NCBI GenBank assembly: GCA_019694555.1 | Contig: JAIBBS010000012.1 | Span: 1 to 64,000 of the forward strand | DNA: 64,000 nucleotides | Source: Nannocystaceae bacterium | GTDB taxonomy: Bacteria; Myxococcota_A; Polyangia; Nannocystales; Nannocystaceae | Reading direction: 5' to 3' | Shown: in pieces, positions 36,601-44,220 of the stretch | Numbering within the stretch: position 1 is the first letter of the stretch | Layout of the letters: every line of letters starts with the position of its first letter | Notes under the pieces: generated by a model | The model's input: the letters and a program-made list of their open reading frames with translations, nothing else | Told to the model about the DNA's origin: nothing | The model's database searches: none | Position numbers and translations under genes: made by a program

Positions 36601-36674
36601 CGACGCAGTCGGCGATGTTGGCCGCGCGAGCGCTGTCGGGCGAGCCGGTCTACGTGTGGCGCGTGGGCTTCTGA
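33639..36674 (+). CDS. Acetoacetate-decarboxylase-like domain fused to an FAD/NAD(P)-binding oxidoreductase
   Basis: 1011 residues. Residues ~35-290 look like the ADC fold: MPRLFLDATVPQVLGERVYGYEK, where K140 occupies the place of the Schiff-base lysine in the GRE-x-YxPKK segment; the neighbouring second lysine is Leu here, which could change its pKa. From ~residue 300 a flavin/NAD(P) domain begins with RVAVLGGGPAALAAAFWLG, GHRLGGKCAASRN, DRIEEHGLHAFPGFY, and a C-terminal VGDWTKTDLNCGCVEAAT resembling the last FAD-binding strand of phytoene-desaturase- and amine-oxidase-type enzymes. The fusion and its substrate are unknown to me. The gene follows the kinase after 16 nt and might be regulated with it. 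Confidence 0.72.
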   Translation: MHHEQESADDLADALARAHDDGLPERGSALTEGRGSIDTVVLVCALPAERVRAMLPAGLQLAPQPLLPPDRHLVLVSCAHDRFGAWFGDMDYHELMFAIPWVELADERAPHPGPFLYMPRLFLDATVPQVLGERVYGYEKLSARIQSSEGRFVAHDDAGDLLIDVEYAPDGEARAPDAWPNFAWTRMLLEQPTLSQAARRLRRDARDTEDAEQRFLGSTVRYLFEGEDWDGKPVDAEVTPVRARVQFGNGIDLPLGLPQQRWESPSVAAHVLGALRLRAPQVVSLPGSPTVVRAPHGGRKLRVAVLGGGPAALAAAFWLGRQRDRFEVSLYTMGHRLGGKCAASRNPDACDRIEEHGLHAFPGFYRNAFRTVRALYGDLGRALANEQGPIGAAFRGQRHVGVLDRFDDRWRYFPTPIDPNDREPGGVPLVGRDAPVGLGRALKRMFGRIGDEIATLGEPEREPAATGLGEALIAPWRDALQTVLQWAEREAADAVERFVETPPAASALKRGLLAALRQVRDALASRWRGPAQHDPEVWFRWGGVDTLLTIAIGVLEESTLDFDDLDDHDFVTWLAGWGLAPEHRNISTVMMVYETLFAHGDGVPYTLEHLACGVGLRWFLLVSFGYDGFAAYDFEWACSETLIGPYYDALVQHGVAVHFFHRVERLEFEGSGDDKALARVRMRVQATPAAAHYQPMRPAPNPERDPPVWPLRPDYAQLREGDALRQAGVDLEDVYDPWPGVGERVLQQGVDFDACILGIPLGALPPVLEPLLAHDSPHFDPSWRRFVDETSLVQTLSVQLWFDRGPDEMFAQHGRTMGHDHVRGLLTGFAQPQASLGQFTHLVAHERWPDPRPQLLTYHTGALQAGVAMPRPEFATREFPASERERARGLAEAFFREHHDALFDGVAHDFDAFLAALRVPPQHADAVGVDRLRLQAFNLACQPSDLYILSRPGQTRLRPTPTGSGARFLLLVGDWTKTDLNCGCVEAATQSAMLAARALSGEPVYVWRVGF

Positions 36675-36770
36675 CGCCACGCGCCGCGCGAGCGCGGCGA
36701 CAAGGCGCTGGCCCGCGGCGCGGGATCCCACGCGCACGGCCGCGGCGCCGCTGGCCCCGCGCGCACAAGG

Positions 36771-38963
36771 GTGGCATACCAAGGCCCCGTGCACGCACCC
36801 GCGCTCGAGGCCCCGTTGGCCGCCTTCCGCACCGCCGCCGCCTACCTGGGCGATCTGGCGGCGGTCGAGCGCGCGATCGGTCTGGTCGAGCGCGAGGCGC
36901 CCGGTCGCGACGCCGCGCTCGCGCGCGGGTTGGCGATCGCGACGACGTTGGCGGAGCTCGGCCTCGATGCCGCCGCGCTGCAGGCCTCGCTGCTGCGGCC
37001 CGGCTGCGAAGAAGGACTGCCGCTCGCGCGGGTCGAGGAGGTCGCCGGCAGCGAGGTCGCGCGGCTGGTCGGCGGCGTGCAGCGGCTCGAGCACATCCGC
37101 TGGGATCACCTCGAGCAGGAGGCCAGCGAGAACCTGCGCAAGATGTTCCTCGCGATCGCGTCGGACATCCGCGTCGTGCTCATCGCGCTGGCGGAGCGGC
37201 TGCACGTGCTGCGGGGACTCGACGCGCGCCCCGAGGCCGAGCGGCGCGGGCTCGCGCGCGAGACCATGGAGGTCTACGCGCCGCTCGCGAACCGGCTCGG
37301 CATCTGGCAGATGAAGTGGGAGCTCGAGGACCTCGCGTTCCGGGCGCTGTCGCCGGACATCTACCGCGAGATCAAGCGCCTGCTCGCGGACAAGCGCACC
37401 GCACGGACGGCCGCGATCGACGAGGTCATCGCGCTGCTGCAGAGCAAGCTGCGCGAGGCCGGCATCGCCGGACGCGTCAGCGGCCGACCCAAGCACATCT
37501 ACAGCATCTACAAGAAGATGCAGCGCAAGCGCCTGGGCTACGAGCACATCTACGACGTCAGCGCCGTGCGCGTCATCGTCGACCGGCTCGAGGACTGCTA
37601 CGCGGTGCTGGGCATGGTCCACGGTCAGTGGACGCCGATCGCAGGCGAGTTCGACGACTACATCGCCAAGCCCAAGGGCAACGACTACCGCTCGCTGCAC
37701 ACCGCGGTCGTGGGCCCCGACGGCAAGCCGCTGGAGGTGCAGATCCGCACCCAGCAGATGCACGACTACAACGAGTACGGCGTCGCGGCGCACTGGCGCT
37801 ACAAGGAAGGCGCGTCGCGGGCGGACAAGCGCTTCGACGCGAAGATCAACCTGCTGCGGCAGCTGATGGCGTGGCAGCGCGAGGTCACGGTCGCGCCGGG
37901 CGAGGGCGCGGCCGAGGGCGGCGAGCCCGAGCTCGCGCATGCCATGCGCACCGAGATCTTCGCCGACCAGGTCTACGTGTTCACGCCCACCGGCGACGTC
38001 GTCGACCTGCCACAGGGCGCGACCCCGGTCGACTTCGCCTACCGCATCCACACCGACGTCGGTCACCGCTGCCGCGGCGCCAAGGTCAACGGCCAGATCG
38101 TCGGTCTCGATCACCAGCTGCAGACCGGCGACCGCGTCGAGATCATCACCGCCAAGCAGGCCAAGCCCAGCCGCGACTGGCTCAACCCGCAGCTGGGCTA
38201 CGTCCACACCGCCAGCGCGCGGCAGAAGATCAAGGTCTTCTTCCGCCAGCAGCAGCGTGACTCCGCCATCGCGCAGGGCCGCGAGATCGTCGAGCGCGAG
38301 CTCAAGCGCCTGGGGCTCGAGGCCCGCGGCGTCGAGTCGATCGTGCCGTTTTATCCGAAGTACGCCGAGCTCGGCGATCTGCTGGCCGCGATCGGCTTCG
38401 GCGACATCGTGCCGCAGAGCATCAGCACGCGGCTGCTCGAGTGGCTCGAGCTCGAGCGCGCGGCCCAGCAACCGCTGGCGGTCACGGCCTCGCCCGAGAG
38501 CAGCAGCAACAAGGGTGCGGCGCAGGTCAGCATCGGCGGCGTCGACGACGTCATGAGTCATCCCGCGCGCTGCTGCAACCCGGTGCCCGGCGACGACGTG
38601 GTCGGCTACATCACCCGCGGTCGCGGCCTCGCGATCCACCGCGTCGACTGCAGCAACGCGCGCACCGAGCAGGAGCCCGAGCGCTGGATGCCGCTGTCGT
38701 GGGGTGCACGCCGGGGCCAGAGCTATCCCGTGGGCCTGCAGATCGTCGCCGAGGACCGCGCGGGCCTGCTGCGCGACATCGCCGAGATCGTCGCGCAAGA
38801 GGGCGTCAACATCGCCAACACCTCGGCGGTGAAGTCGGCGCGCGAGCAGAGCTCGATCATCACGCTGCAGCTCGAGATCCGCAGCTCCGAGCAGGTCGTG
38901 CGCATCATGGGTCGACTCGAGCGCATGCCCGGCACGCGCTCGGTGCGACGCGTCGCGGCGTGA
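36771..38963 (+). CDS. relA: RelA, (p)ppGpp synthetase with degenerate hydrolase domain
   Basis: About 730 residues (GTG 36771, or GTG 36789). The order is HD-like, synthetase, TGS, zinc-finger/CC, ACT. The N-terminal HD residues are lost: the usual HP is R52-G53 and the usual HD is R76-P77 (LLRPGCEEG). Helices AxxL are kept. The synthetase is intact: GRPKHIYSIYKKM, DVSAVRVIVD, and AGEFDDYIAKPKGNDYRSLHT, where EFDD (293-296) is the E-x-D-D form of monofunctional RelA rather than the R-x-K-D of bifunctional enzymes. TGS (YVFTPTGDVVDLPQGATPVDFA), CC (HPARCCNPVPGD) and ACT are all present. It should make ppGpp in response to stalled ribosomes, and a separate hydrolase must exist. Confidence 0.92.
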   Translation: MAYQGPVHAPALEAPLAAFRTAAAYLGDLAAVERAIGLVEREAPGRDAALARGLAIATTLAELGLDAAALQASLLRPGCEEGLPLARVEEVAGSEVARLVGGVQRLEHIRWDHLEQEASENLRKMFLAIASDIRVVLIALAERLHVLRGLDARPEAERRGLARETMEVYAPLANRLGIWQMKWELEDLAFRALSPDIYREIKRLLADKRTARTAAIDEVIALLQSKLREAGIAGRVSGRPKHIYSIYKKMQRKRLGYEHIYDVSAVRVIVDRLEDCYAVLGMVHGQWTPIAGEFDDYIAKPKGNDYRSLHTAVVGPDGKPLEVQIRTQQMHDYNEYGVAAHWRYKEGASRADKRFDAKINLLRQLMAWQREVTVAPGEGAAEGGEPELAHAMRTEIFADQVYVFTPTGDVVDLPQGATPVDFAYRIHTDVGHRCRGAKVNGQIVGLDHQLQTGDRVEIITAKQAKPSRDWLNPQLGYVHTASARQKIKVFFRQQQRDSAIAQGREIVERELKRLGLEARGVESIVPFYPKYAELGDLLAAIGFGDIVPQSISTRLLEWLELERAAQQPLAVTASPESSSNKGAAQVSIGGVDDVMSHPARCCNPVPGDDVVGYITRGRGLAIHRVDCSNARTEQEPERWMPLSWGARRGQSYPVGLQIVAEDRAGLLRDIAEIVAQEGVNIANTSAVKSAREQSSIITLQLEIRSSEQVVRIMGRLERMPGTRSVRRVAA

Positions 38964-38972
38964 ACGCGCGGC

Positions 38973-40691
38973 TCAGCGACGGGCGCGACGCGGACCGCCG
39001 CCGCGCCGGGCCTGGCGCGCGGACGCCAGCAGCTCGGCCGCGTGGTCGCGCGCGCTCTGGGTCACGCGCGCGCCGCCGAGCATGCGTGCGATCTCCTCGC
39101 GGCGCTCGTCATCCTCGAGCCGCTGCACCTCGGTGATGGTCCGGCCCTTGCGTTGCAGCTTGCCGACACGGAAGTGCGCGTCGGCGAACGCGGCGATCTG
39201 CGGCAGGTGGGTCACGCACAACACCTGGTGGTGCGCTGCGGCGCGCTGCAGCCGGCGGCCGATGGCCTCCGCGACCGCACCGCCGACACCGGCGTCGACC
39301 TCGTCGAAGACGTAGGTCGCGATGCGGTCCTCGGCCGCCAGCGCGCCCTTGAGCGCCAGCAACACCCGCGAGAGCTCGCCGCCCGAGGCCACGCGTCGCA
39401 GCGGCGCGAGCGGCTCGCCGGGGTTGGCGGTGAACAGGAACTCGACGCGGTCGTCGCCGTCGGGCCCGGGCTCGTCGGTGCGCTCGATGTGGACCTGCAG
39501 CCGCGCCTTGGGGATGTGCAGCGCACCGAGCTCGGCCTCGACCGCGGTCGCGAGCCCGGCGGCGGCACGGGTGCGGGCATCGTGCAGCTGCGCGGCGGTC
39601 TCGCGGCAGCGCGCATACAGCTCGCCGGTGCGCTCGGTCAGCGCGCGCAGGTGCTCGTCGGCGTGTTCGAGCTGCTCGAGCTCGAGCCGCATCTGTGCCA
39701 GCTTGTCGGCCAGCTCCGCGACCTCGACGCCGTGCTTGCGGCGCAGACGTTCGATCGCGTGCAGCCGATCGTCGGCAGCCTCGAGCTCGCCGGGCTCGAC
39801 CTCGAGCTCGTCGGCGAAGCGTGCCGCCGCGCGCGCGGCCTCCTCGCACGCCAGCTGCGCGACCGCGAGCTGTTCCTCGATCGTGCCCAGCTGCTGCGAG
39901 TCGTCGCGACCACCCTTGGCACGATCGAGCAGGTTCGCCAGGCGGCTGGCGATGGCATCGTCGGCGTCGTACAGCGCCTCGTGGGCCTCGCGCGCGAACT
40001 CGGCCCAGCGCTGGGCGTTGCGCAGCAGCGCCACGCGCCGGCGCAGCGCTTCGTAGGCCTCGGCGTCGAGCTCGACGGCCTCGAGCTCGTCGACCGCGAA
40101 GCGCAGGTAGTCGAGGTGACGCTCGCGCTCGGCCGCACGCTGCTGCAGCTCGAGCAGCGCGCGCTGCGACGCCTGCCACGCGCCGTGGCGACGGCGGTGT
40201 TCCTCCAACACCGGGCCCAGCTTGGCCCACGCGTCGAGCACCTCGAGGTGGCGCGCCGCGTGGGTGAGAAAGTGGTGCTCGTGCTGGCTGCAGATGTCGA
40301 CCAGCTCCTCGCCGACCTCGGCCAGCACCGCCTGCGTGACCAGGCCGCCGGCGATCGCGGCGCGGCTGCGGCCGCTCTTGGTCACCGCGCGGTGCACCAG
40401 CAGGCCCTCGTCGTCGTCGAGCGTCGGCGCCAGGCCGGCGCGCGCGAGCACGGCCGCGATGCGCTCGCGGCTGTCGGCGGCGAGCTCGAACTGACCGTCG
40501 ACCTCCGCGCTCTCGGAACCCTCGCGCACCAGCTCGGCGCGGCCCCGGGCGCCGCGCAGCAGCGACAGCGCGCCGACGATGATGGACTTGCCCGCGCCGG
40601 TCTCACCGGTGAGCACGTTGAGCCCACCGACGAGATCGAGCGCGACGTCTTCGAGCAGCGCGAGGCCGCGGATGCGCAGGTGCAGCAGCAT
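38973..40691 (-). CDS. recN: RecN, SMC-like DNA repair ATPase
   Basis: 572 residues, about the usual length. RecN gathers DNA ends at double-strand breaks. Walker A GETGAGKS at 29-36, with a long hinge-coiled region rich in Glu/Arg/Ala/Leu. Late in the protein, signature motif ASGGELSRVLLALKGALA, then YVFDEVDAGVGG (Walker B) and QVLCVTHLPQIAAFAD (switch). It lies last in the RR-nadK-recN operon, 24 nt after nadK. Convergent with relA, with ~9 nt between the stops. A LexA box is not visible; it would be driven from the upstream operon promoter. Confidence 0.94.
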   Translation of the reverse strand: MLLHLRIRGLALLEDVALDLVGGLNVLTGETGAGKSIIVGALSLLRGARGRAELVREGSESAEVDGQFELAADSRERIAAVLARAGLAPTLDDDEGLLVHRAVTKSGRSRAAIAGGLVTQAVLAEVGEELVDICSQHEHHFLTHAARHLEVLDAWAKLGPVLEEHRRRHGAWQASQRALLELQQRAAERERHLDYLRFAVDELEAVELDAEAYEALRRRVALLRNAQRWAEFAREAHEALYDADDAIASRLANLLDRAKGGRDDSQQLGTIEEQLAVAQLACEEAARAAARFADELEVEPGELEAADDRLHAIERLRRKHGVEVAELADKLAQMRLELEQLEHADEHLRALTERTGELYARCRETAAQLHDARTRAAAGLATAVEAELGALHIPKARLQVHIERTDEPGPDGDDRVEFLFTANPGEPLAPLRRVASGGELSRVLLALKGALAAEDRIATYVFDEVDAGVGGAVAEAIGRRLQRAAAHHQVLCVTHLPQIAAFADAHFRVGKLQRKGRTITEVQRLEDDERREEIARMLGGARVTQSARDHAAELLASARQARRGGGPRRARR

Positions 40692-40715
40692 CGATGATCC
40701 GTCGCTCCGGCGGCG

Positions 40716-41615
40716 TCAGCCGCCCCAACCGAGCTTGTGCGCGAGCACGTCGAACACGGTCGCGCGCGGCGGCACCAGCCGCAGCGGCGCCTCGGCGCGA
40801 CGGATCTCCACGCGATCACCGACGTGCAGCGGGAAGCCCCACTGACCGTCGACCGAGAGCGTCGCCGCGCCGGCGTCGTCGGGGCCGACGTACTCGATCG
40901 TGATCGCGTGATCGGCTCGCGTCACCACCGGACGGTGCGTGAGCGTGTGCGGGCAGATCGGCGTGAGCGTCCAGGTGTCGGTGTCCGAGTCCACGATGGG
41001 GCCGCCGGCCGCGAGGTTGTACGCGGTCGAGCCCATCGGTGTCGAGACGATGAGCCCGTCGGCGCGCACGCCCGCGGCGAAGTTGCCCGCGATGCTGGTG
41101 CGCAGCTGCAGCATGCGCGGCAGCTCGCCGTGCTTGACGTAGGTGTCGTTGCAGCCGGTCTGGGTCGCGCGGCGCTCGTCGAGCCGCCACACCTCGACGT
41201 GCATGCGCAGGCGCGGTTGCCACACCAGCTCGCCCGCGATCGCGGCGCGCACGGCCTCGCCCAGCTCGGCGGCGCCGTAGGCCGCGAGGAAGCCGAGGTT
41301 GCCGAGGTTGACGCCCAGCAGCGGGATCGGGCGCTCGCCCAACCATCGCGCCGCGCGCAGCAACGTGCCGTCACCACCGACGGCGATGGCGAGATCGATG
41401 GCGCCGTCGAGCTCGTCGGCCTCGACCGACGCGTGCGGCACCGTCGGTGGCGCCAGCGGGCCCAGCAACCACTCGTGCGGCAGCAGCACCTGCGCGCCCG
41501 CGCGGTGCAGCGCGGCCGCGGCCTCGTGCGTGGCGCGGCGCGCATCCTCGCCGTCGCGGGGGTACAGCAGCACCGTGCGCGCGGGCCCGATCGGCGTGCG
41601 GCTGTGCGCGCTCAC
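40716..41615 (-). CDS. nadK: NAD kinase
   Basis: 299 residues, standard for bacterial PpnK. It phosphorylates NAD to NADP with ATP or polyphosphate. Motifs: AVGGDGTLLRAARWL (GGDGT), VNLGNLGFLAAYG, TPMGSTAYNLAAGGPIVD and SVDGQWG. The usual NE dipeptide that holds the ribose appears as CNDTYV, a conservative Glu-to-Asp change worth noting. GTG 41615 overlaps the response-regulator stop (GTGA). nadK next to recN is a widely conserved gene order, so this pairing is expected. Confidence 0.93.
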   Translation of the reverse strand: MSAHSRTPIGPARTVLLYPRDGEDARRATHEAAAALHRAGAQVLLPHEWLLGPLAPPTVPHASVEADELDGAIDLAIAVGGDGTLLRAARWLGERPIPLLGVNLGNLGFLAAYGAAELGEAVRAAIAGELVWQPRLRMHVEVWRLDERRATQTGCNDTYVKHGELPRMLQLRTSIAGNFAAGVRADGLIVSTPMGSTAYNLAAGGPIVDSDTDTWTLTPICPHTLTHRPVVTRADHAITIEYVGPDDAGAATLSVDGQWGFPLHVGDRVEIRRAEAPLRLVPPRATVFDVLAHKLGWGG

Positions 41616-42529
41616 GATTCCTCGGGCGCGTACATATAGCCTTGGTGCTGGAACAGGCAGATGCGACCGCCGCCCTCGCCGCGGGCGCGCTCGAGCGCCG
41701 CGTCGCACAGCTCGATGAGCTCGCGCAGCGCGTGCACGTCGCGATTGGGGAAGAACGCGACGCCGATGCTCACGCTGCCGTCGCCGCGCGCCCGTACGTC
41801 GCGCCAGATGCGTTCGGCGACCGCGAGCGCGCCGGGAAAGTGCGTGTTCGGCAGCGCGACGAGGTAGCCGCCAGCGCGCGCGGGGAACACCAGATCGATC
41901 TTGCGCACGGTCGCGTCGATGACGGTGCGCAGGCCCGCGGCCATGCTGGCACTGGGCTCCTCGGCGTCGGGCGCGATGCGCAGACACGCGAGCGGATCGC
42001 TGTAGCGCTCGGCGCGATCGAACTCCTGCTCGAGCCGGCGCAGGTGCGTCGCATCGAGGCGGCCATCACCCTGGCCCGGCGTGTCGCCGCGCGGCTCGCT
42101 GTCGCCGAGCACTCGACGGGCGCGCAGCAGCGCGTCGACGCGCGCGCGCAGCTCCTCGGCGTCGTAGGGCTTGCCGAGGTAGTCGTCCGCGCCGCTGCGC
42201 AGACCCTCGACGCGCGCGTTCACGGAGTTGCGCGTGCTGACCATGATCACCGGCAGGTAGCCCTGCTGGGTCTTGGCCTTGAGGATGCGGCAGCACTCGA
42301 GCCCCGACAGCCGCGGCATCACGACGTCGAGCATCACGAGATCGGGGCGCTCGCGGGCGAAGACCTCGAGCGCGTGCTGACCATCGGTCGCTTCGATCAC
42401 CGCGTGTCCCGCGGCCTCGAGCGCGTCACGCGCCGCACGGCGATCGCTGTCGGTGTCGTCGGCCACCAGGATCCGCGCCGCGCCGGCCTCGGGGGCGTGG
42501 CTGGTCCGATGGGTGGTGGCAGTGGACAC
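41612..42529 (-). CDS. Response regulator with a degenerate GGDEF-like output domain
   Basis: 305 residues. The receiver domain is intact: acidic pair D24-D25 (LVADDTDSD), phospho-acceptor D68 (DLVMLDVVMP), S98/T99 and K120 (GKPYD). After a Gly/Asp linker, residues ~160-295 have GGDEF-domain shape (RLEQEFDRAERYSDPL, VSIGVAFFPN, LIELCDAALERAR), but the active-site GGDEF is G220-G-Y-L-V224, and the metal-binding acidics are gone. Diguanylate cyclase activity is therefore unlikely; it may bind nucleotide or act by protein contact. GTG 42529 is chosen since no ATG lies near the receiver start. First in the operon with nadK and recN. Confidence 0.78.
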   Translation of the reverse strand: MSTATTHRTSHAPEAGAARILVADDTDSDRRAARDALEAAGHAVIEATDGQHALEVFARERPDLVMLDVVMPRLSGLECCRILKAKTQQGYLPVIMVSTRNSVNARVEGLRSGADDYLGKPYDAEELRARVDALLRARRVLGDSEPRGDTPGQGDGRLDATHLRRLEQEFDRAERYSDPLACLRIAPDAEEPSASMAAGLRTVIDATVRKIDLVFPARAGGYLVALPNTHFPGALAVAERIWRDVRARGDGSVSIGVAFFPNRDVHALRELIELCDAALERARGEGGGRICLFQHQGYMYAPEES

Positions 42530-42575
42530 GCCGGGACTCGAGGGCTCGGGCGACGCGATCGCCTCGGCGACGAGC

Positions 42576-42581
42576 AGTGTA
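42576..42581 (-). promoter_or_regulatory. -10-like hexamer TACACT upstream of the response regulator operon
   Basis: TACACT on the minus strand, 46 nt before GTG 42529, in a lower-GC patch (CCGTACTACACTGC). It is identical to the aroC and polymerase hexamers. It would drive the response regulator-nadK-recN operon. Confidence 0.4.
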
Positions 42582-42766
42582 GTACGGTTCTGCGGCAGCG
42601 GGCCGCGGGTGGCTGCCGCCCGCAGCCACGGGCGCCGCGGCGCTGCGAGGGCGGCCCTGCGAGGCCCTGGGCGCGGCGCCCGGAGCTCGCAGCGAGCGCA
42701 GCCGGTGGCCCGGCGCGGCCGGACCGGCCGGCGCGGCCGGGGTGAGCCGTCCCGCCCGAGCATGCC

Positions 42767-42796
42767 TTGACAGTGCCGGCCTGCCCGCGGCAGGCT
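42767..42796 (+). promoter_or_regulatory. Promoter with consensus -35 (TTGACA, 18-nt spacer, CAGGCT) for rplM-rpsI
   Basis: TTGACA at 42767-42772, then CAGGCT at 42791-42796 (xAxxxT), then ATG 42806. The arrangement mirrors the promoter at 2475. Transcription would start about 3 nt before the ATG, so the rplM message would be leaderless or nearly so. No Shine-Dalgarno is visible there, which fits. Confidence 0.5.
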
Positions 42797-42805
42797 CCGC
42801 CCCCC

Positions 42806-43240
42806 ATGGGGACGATGTACCCGAAGCCCAACGAGATCCACCGTGACTGGTGGGTCGTCGACTTGAGCGGTCAGACGCTCGGGCGTGCCGCGAGCCAGAT
42901 CGCGAGCCTTCTGCGTGGCAAGCACAAGCCCACCTTCACGCCGCACGGCGATGCCGGCGACTTCGTCGTCGTCATCAACGCCGAAAAGGTGAAGCTGACG
43001 GGCCGCAAGCTGGATCAGAAGTACTACCACAGCTTCACGGGCTACATGGGCCACATGAAGAGCGTGCCGGCGCGCAAGATGCTGGCCGACAAGCCCGAGG
43101 AGCTGATCAAGCAGGCGGTGCGCCGCATGCTGCCGCGCAACGCCAACGGCCGCGCGACGTTCAGCAAGCTCAAGATCTACGCGGGCGCCGAGCACCCGCA
43201 CAAGGCGCAGAACCCCAAGACCTTCACGCCGGTTGCCTAG
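42806..43240 (+). CDS. rplM: 50S ribosomal protein L13
   Basis: 144 residues, with typical L13 blocks RDWWVVDLSGQTLGRAAS near the start, HKPTFTPHGDAGDFVVVINA, KYYHSFTGYMGHMK and VRRMLPRNANGRATF. ATG 42806 or ATG 42815 are both usable, and 42806 fits the promoter spacing. The RPS9-RPL13 pair is a conserved operon in bacteria, with rpsI 16 nt downstream. Confidence 0.97.
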   Translation: MGTMYPKPNEIHRDWWVVDLSGQTLGRAASQIASLLRGKHKPTFTPHGDAGDFVVVINAEKVKLTGRKLDQKYYHSFTGYMGHMKSVPARKMLADKPEELIKQAVRRMLPRNANGRATFSKLKIYAGAEHPHKAQNPKTFTPVA

Positions 43241-43256
43241 GCGCGAGCGACATCCC

Positions 43257-43661
43257 ATGGCCATCCACAACGACTCGATGACGTACTACGCGACCGGCCG
43301 CCGCAAGACTGCGGTCGCGCGCGTGTGGCTGTTCGGCGGCGCCGGGCGCATCACCATCAACCGCCGCGAGGCCGAGCGCTACGTGACGCGCCCGACGAAC
43401 ATGAAGATCGTCGAGCAGCCGCTCATCGTGACCAACACCCGCGACAAGTTCGACGTGTGGGCCACCGCCAAGGGCGGCGGACTCTCGGCGCAGTCCGGTG
43501 CGGTGCGCCTGGGCATCGCGCGTGCGCTGCTGCGGATCTCGGACGAGTACCGCGAGTCGCTCAAGGAGATGGGCTACCTGACCCGCGACTCCCGCAAGAA
43601 GGAGCGCAAGAAGTACGGTCGCAAGGGCGCGCGCGCGCGCTTCCAGTTCAGCAAGCGCTGA
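43257..43661 (+). CDS. rpsI: 30S ribosomal protein S9
   Basis: 134 residues. TYYATGRRKTAVARVWLF, GRITINRREAERYV, and the C-terminal KKYGRKGARARFQFSKR, whose last SKR contacts the P-site tRNA, are diagnostic. Co-transcribed with rplM. Two strong hairpins follow within 90 nt. Confidence 0.97.
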   Translation: MAIHNDSMTYYATGRRKTAVARVWLFGGAGRITINRREAERYVTRPTNMKIVEQPLIVTNTRDKFDVWATAKGGGLSAQSGAVRLGIARALLRISDEYRESLKEMGYLTRDSRKKERKKYGRKGARARFQFSKR

Positions 43662-43671
43662 GCTGCAGCCG

Positions 43672-43690
43672 CTGCGGGGCTTCCCCGCAG
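43672..43690 (+). terminator. Hairpin 1 downstream of rpsI (CTGCGGGG-CTT-CCCCGCAG)
   Basis: An 8-bp perfect stem with a 3-nt loop, starting 10 nt after the rpsI stop. No T-run follows (GGCGCAAG), so it may be a processing or stabilising hairpin, with hairpin 2 as the real terminator. Confidence 0.5.
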
Positions 43691-43721
43691 GGCGCAAGAA
43701 CTGGCGACAATGCGACACGGT

Positions 43722-43749
43722 GCGCGCGGGTGGGAAACCATCCGCGCGT
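43722..43749 (+). terminator. Hairpin 2 downstream of rpsI, GAAA tetraloop then TTTGTGCGTTT
   Basis: 11 pairs (43723-43733 with 43738-43748, one G-U) plus an outer G-U close a GAAA (GNRA) tetraloop at 43734-43737. A T-rich stretch TTTGTGCGTTT follows immediately, rare in this DNA. This is the best intrinsic-terminator candidate in the window. A GNRA loop could also mean a structured non-coding RNA. Confidence 0.6.
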
Positions 43750-44206
43750 TTGTGCGTTTCGGAGGCCGGCGCGTGTCGATCGGCAACCCCACATTGCTGA
43801 ACCCGTCGCGCGTACGCGAGCGCTTCGCGTCGCAGCCGCGTCGACCACGACGATTTGCCCCGGTACGCGGGTGCTTTTCGTCTGGCGCGGCGCGAGCGTC
43901 CGGGAAACAATACCCAGGCGCCGCTCGCCGCGGGCGTCACAGCACGCGGCGGCGCGGTCTCTCGCTTAGCCCTGCCATGCCTTGGATCGCTCCCGTCGAG
44001 TTCCGACCGTTCGTCGCGCGCGTGTTCACGTCGCCCGGCCAGCGTTCGGCGGGGTGTGGCTGGGTCTGCCGTGTCGAGCCCTCGGGCCTGAATACGCCAT
44101 CGTTCCTTCCGTCCCATGGCGCGCCCGCGCCGTGCCGGCGGCCGGGCGAGCTCGCGTGCACCTCAGTGCCCGATGGTCGCCACGACCATCCTTCGAACTG
44201 ACCACC
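43750..44206 (+). other. ~460-nt region before the Ser-Ala repeat lipoprotein, no gene recognised
   Basis: Longest non-coding stretch of the window and noticeably less GC-rich in parts (GACGATTTGCCCC at ~43850, GGGAAACAATACCC at ~43902). No ORF with plausible composition, no tRNA arms. It may hold the lipoprotein's promoter or an sRNA. A short stem GGG...CCC with AAACAATA loop sits at 43902-43915. The lipoprotein's Shine-Dalgarno is AGGAG at 44207-44211. Confidence 0.4.
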
Positions 44207-44220
44207 AGGAGACACTCTCG

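Noticed and set aside
43662-44220. tRNA or rRNA gene in the non-coding stretch after rpsI
   Set aside because: No GGTTCGAATCC-like T-arm, no anticodon stem and no acceptor pairing could be found.
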